Assembly: GCA_028554755.1 (NCBI GenBank)
Contig: JAPTOF010000003.1
Coordinates: 4,568,501 to 4,632,500, forward strand
Source: Cordia subcordata
Lineage: Eukaryota > Streptophyta > Magnoliopsida > Boraginales > Cordiaceae
Length of the DNA: 64,000 nucleotides
Direction: 5' to 3'
The notes under the pieces were generated by a model, which was not told where the DNA came from, searched no databases, and was given only the letters and a program-made list of their open reading frames with translations. This document shows, piece after piece, positions 60,412-64,000 of the stretch. Position numbers and translations under genes: made by a program. How positions within the stretch are numbered: the stretch's first letter is position 1; each line of letters opens with the position of its first letter.

Positions 60412-62107
60412 TCAAGTGAATGTATAATTGCAAGTTCCATAACCTGAATCGATCAAAACCAGAAAAAAGAGTAAGCAGATGTAAAGCCAAAAAAGAAAGA
60501 CAGAAAAGAGCGTTTGAATGAAGTTAATGTACTTGGGTCAATGGTAGCGATCTCTCCAGTTTGCCTGAAGTCACAGTCATAATCCTTTTTTCCAGTCTGT
60601 TGGTAGTATAGATTCATTGCATATGCTGCGTGGGCTCGAACGGTGTCGGGACTAAAGCATGCTCCCCCATCTTGGATCGCGCTGCAATCGAGTCCCAACC
60701 CGCAAACATAATCGATATTGCTCTGCAATGCGTCTTCATTAGCTCCTGATTTCGGAAGACACCAGGATTTTCCCTTAAACGGCGGGGCTGGACTCTCTGG
60801 CGCAGAAGTTGGAGTGGGGTGCAAATGGGAGTGGAAGTTTGCTCTTGCCTGCCAGATATATCCAATTTTCACAAACAAATCAAGCAAATGTACAAGAGTA
60901 TCAATAGATAAGTAGAATGTTGATTATCGGCAGCAGCAGCTACCGTGGGCTCCCTTAGGATTCCTATATCGTAGACAGAGTTCATATCAGGCTGGAAAAT
61001 CCCGAAATTTCTTTCACAGGTTGGCCCTGGCTTTAGATTCTCGTTGAACAGTGCGAAAATGAATGTCTCGAAGGTCCTGTTAGGCATCAGGGGCGTCCCA
61101 ACCCCTGATGTCACATGATCCTTGAGGTTCCTGTTGTACTCAGCTGCAGTTTCTGCATCTACGCCGATTTGATCCGGGTCACCTTTTGACGGCCAGCCTG
61201 TCTCGGCTATGACAATCTCCACGTCTGTGAAGTCGAGAAGTTTCATGGCCGAGAAGACTGCATCTAGTTGCCCATCCAACATGTTTGTGTAAGTTAGGTT
61301 CGTGTTTTCATCAGTCAATCCTGGATTAGGCCTGAAAAGTGCGTAGTCTAGCGTCTCCTCAGAGCAGCCGAAAAAGGGGTACGCGTTCACCAGGAAAGGC
61401 GAATTCGTGGCTCTCAAGAAGCTAAGCAATGGCTTGATCACATGCGTGTCATAGCCTTGCTGGAATTTTCCTGATGAGGGCGGGGTTGAGTTGGAGAGTA
61501 TGCCTAAAGAATGCGGTGTCGAGATTTGAATACGAAAGTCTAGAGACTCTCCAACCAGGGCAGTGTGGAGAGTCTGCATTGCAGGGACAAGGCTTGCTAT
61601 TAGCAACTTGTCACCAGTTGAAAGCACTTCATTTCCAACTAGTATTCGGGCTAAATTAGTAGCTGGGATGTGAGGAACAATGTTTGTTTTCAGCCACTGC
61701 TGTGCAAAACTTAGGTTTGTCAGGTGAGGTATTTGATCATTGGGGATGGCCACAGTGACTGCAATTCCAGTGTGGGCAAATGCTTTTATCATCTCCGGGT
61801 TCGCGTCGAAAAGCTTCACGCGGTTGATAACGGTGGACTCCAGGAGGAAATGCGCCACTCGTGCTGGCGAAGGCAGGTCGTCTGCTAACGTGCCATAGTT
61901 AACGCCAATCGCCCCTTCAACTCCTATAAGAAAAGACTGTTTATTACAAGAGAAGCGCATGTAAAACAAGGCAAAACTAAGTCTTATTTCACTAGACGGG
62001 GTGGTTTATCTTTAGTTACCTCGGCTGCAAATTGATGCTACGAGAAACAAAATCATAGTAGTGATTCGAACTAGAGCGAGAGCAGTGTTGATATTTGTCT
62101 CCATCAT
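60412..62107 (-). CDS. Glucan endo-1,3-beta-glucosidase, GH17 plus X8/CBM43, 4 exons
   Basis: Hydrolyses internal beta-1,3 bonds of callose, outside the cell. Exons on the minus strand: 62020-62107, 60944-61923, 60533-60848, 60412-60443; 1416 nt, 471 aa. The signal peptide spans about residues 1-29 (TTMILFLVASICSRG), split by intron 1. GH17 domain at about 34-350: GVNYGTLADDLPSP, RVKLFDANPEMI, VNAYPFF, with the general acid Glu at about 128 in ILVGNEV and the nucleophile Glu at about 270 in IVIAETGWPSKGD. A Pro/Ser-rich linker leads to the X8/CBM43 module (about 380-471: SWCLPKSGANEDALQSNIDY, GGACFSP, KDYDCDF, YGTCNYTFT) with the expected Cys set, which binds beta-1,3-glucan. No long C-terminal hydrophobic tail, so GPI anchoring is unlikely. 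Two ATGs in tandem; the first was taken. Intact. Confidence 0.95.
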
Positions 62108-64000
62108 TGTGGTTGAAGTTTGGAAGTGATGTGAGCAAGAAGAGACATGGCGGAAGAAATGTAGCAAAACTGAGATGCTTTTCTTTCAAGATAGGACGGG
62201 GTAAAGTTTTTGGAGTGCGCCTCCAGCAAAAGAATATTTGATGGGCCGGCTTTTAGGCATGTCATTTATCCTTTGCTTGAATGGGGCGTAACGTATGCAC
62301 TATGCACGTTGGCTACGCATAAAAAGAGTTATTAGAATTAAAAAGATAGTACGGTTTATAGAATTTCGCTATGCACCACGTTTATGAACGCTTAAATAGA
62401 GTTGATAGAAATAGAAAGATAGTTCAGTTTATGGAATTTCACTATGCACCATGTTGATGAAGATATCGAACCCATTATAGAGTGTGTAATATATGACTTG
62501 ACTTCGTATTTTATACGGAACTATTTTCACGCTTGACATAGTATCTTCAGGATGAAACAAGCTTCATAGTTCCCTGTCCTATCTGATATACTGTCATAGA
62601 AAAATAGAAAGAGAAAGGATCACTTGGATCTTACGGACTTGGAATAAAGAAGAATAACGAAGATAGATTCAGAAGTCACAGGAACCACGAAGTACAATGT
62701 CTGTACGTTAAATTTCTCTTGACTTGTTGAAACACTAAAATTTTGCAGCTCGGTTGCTAGGAAACGAGACATTCTAATGCCAAGACGAGTCTGGACAAGC
62801 ACTTTAGAATCGAAAATTATTATTTAGTGGAGTTAAGGCACAAAATTTAATAATTTATTTGCAGATAATTTTTTAATTAGATTAATTTATTTTTTAAAAT
62901 TAAGAGTGCCTTAAAAATGAAGGTTCTTTCTTCCACTAGACCTCATTCTTTCGACTTGTAGCCAAACTAGGAACATTAAGACAGGGGAACCTTGAAGGGA
63001 AGAAAGATAACCTTGAGAAAGACAATGTCATTATGACACTTTGAGAATCTGCACCAACATATATAAGGATTTCGCTTGTCTTGGTGGAAGCTGTGAATGC
63101 CAATAAAGCTTTTTTTTGAAGTAGATCCACGAAAGCCTGAGACACATCCCATGAACCACGACCTAAAACTTTTAGACTGCTCAAGATGTTGGAACTTGTA
63201 AAATTCAAATAGATAAATAAGGTATTCCCCTTGAGAAGAATTAGAGCACATTAGAACTAGACGGATGGTAGTCTAATATTGAGTATGTTTCTTCTCTTAT
63301 TGCCAAGCCTTCAAGCCCGAGGTCCTATTCTTTTCGTGCGGGATGCTTTTTATTCTGATAACAAATTGCCCTTATAAGACCTGATACTTTAAACAACGGC
63401 AAAGTAGAACAATTTGTTTTAACAAGTTTTGCTCCTTGTTAAATTCTCACAAACAGTTTCAAATTTTATATTAAATTATATTATGAAATCAAATCTCGAA
63501 TCATAACCATTTTAATATTTTAAAAATGGGTTAATTCCATTATCCCCCATGAGTTATTAGCTAAAACCCAAACACCCCCATGAACTTTTCGTATTACTCA
63601 AATTCCCCTATGATATTAAGTTCTGCCAAACAAAGCCTAAAGAATACGTGTTTTATGTGTTTTATCTATTTATTTTATTAAAAAACTATAATCCCAAATA
63701 CATAGATATAGCATACATTTCACCACATAATATATTTTTTTATTTTTACCTTTTGTTTTTTAGAAAATAATAATAATTCCCAAAAAAAGACATACCACAT
63801 ATTACAACAAAATTTTTTTTATATTTTTATCTTTTTATTTTATTTAAAGAATTATAACACGTTGGTAGATAGAGGTAGAGCTAGGGGCACCAAGGGGCCC
63901 GGCGCCCTAAACTCCACAAAATATTCTTTTATCGATATATGGTTGTTGTATTCAAAGAGGAAAAAAAATACTTTGGCCCCCTATTTTTTTTTTTTGTGCT
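62108..64000. other. Intergenic, AT-rich, transposon ends
   Basis: Promoter of the glucanase (no clear TATA chosen), two diverged copies of TAGAATTTCGCTATGCACCA / TGGAATTTCACTATGCACCA (62360 and 62434), then unassigned DNA. From 63530 a long-TIR element end (GGGTTAATTCCATTATCCCC) and from about 63865 a hAT-like end (GAGGTAGAGCTAGGGGCACC) run off the window. Open frames at 62936-63251 overlap and show no domain. Confidence 0.4.

Noticed and set aside
62936..63251. Overlapping ~90-codon frames on the minus strand
   Set aside because: No recognisable motif, no splice context, and two frames compete for the same DNA.

Overview
This is a window of nuclear DNA from a flowering plant, most likely a eudicot. 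The evidence is GT-AG introns in nearly every gene, AT-rich intergenic DNA, a plant-type U5 snRNA gene with the plant upstream sequence element, chloroplast-targeted proteins (PTAC7, PPH1/TAP38), an HDEL-tagged BiP, a PSY-type sulfated-peptide precursor, and many plant MITE families. I cannot name the species; an asterid is a guess only.

Layout. 206-535 (+): last exon of PTAC7/PAP12. 1950-6241 (+): complete 11-exon PPH1/TAP38 thylakoid PP2C phosphatase. 6.2-16.8 kb: gene-free and rich in transposons, including a CACTA element split by a hAT element and a MITE-in-MITE nest. 16861-18288 (+): a 3-exon gene for a 78-aa secreted PSY-like peptide precursor. 19158-20870 (-): flotillin gene with three frame breaks in its 5' half. 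21814-21933 (+): U5 snRNA. 25916-30110 (-): importin beta-1 with a 5'UTR intron. 35236-40219 (-): broken SGNH/GDSL esterase gene carrying a 1.37-kb Mutator-like insertion. 41345-45350 (+): BiP (ER HSP70) with an exact ERSE-II stress element. 47332-52058 (-): membrane-anchored, ankyrin-repeat acyl-CoA-binding protein with two related MITEs in its introns. 53116-57680: a decayed two-gene PIF/Harbinger transposon. 58757-59912: a ~590-bp tandem duplication. 60412-62107 (-): GH17 beta-1,3-glucanase with an X8/CBM43 module.

The genes do not form an operon-like system; they are independent housekeeping or signalling genes. PPH1, importin beta and ACBP together recall two duplicated Arabidopsis segments (around At4g27780-At4g27800 and At5g53470-At5g53480, from memory), so this looks like a conserved ancestral gene block. 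The other main theme is transposon history: one PIF/Harbinger lineage is present both as a decayed coding element and as many short TIR copies, two of them inside ACBP introns, and there are several three-level nests.

Exon boundaries were read by eye from GT-AG sites and checked by reading phase. In every intact gene except the partial first one, the exon lengths sum to a whole number of codons.
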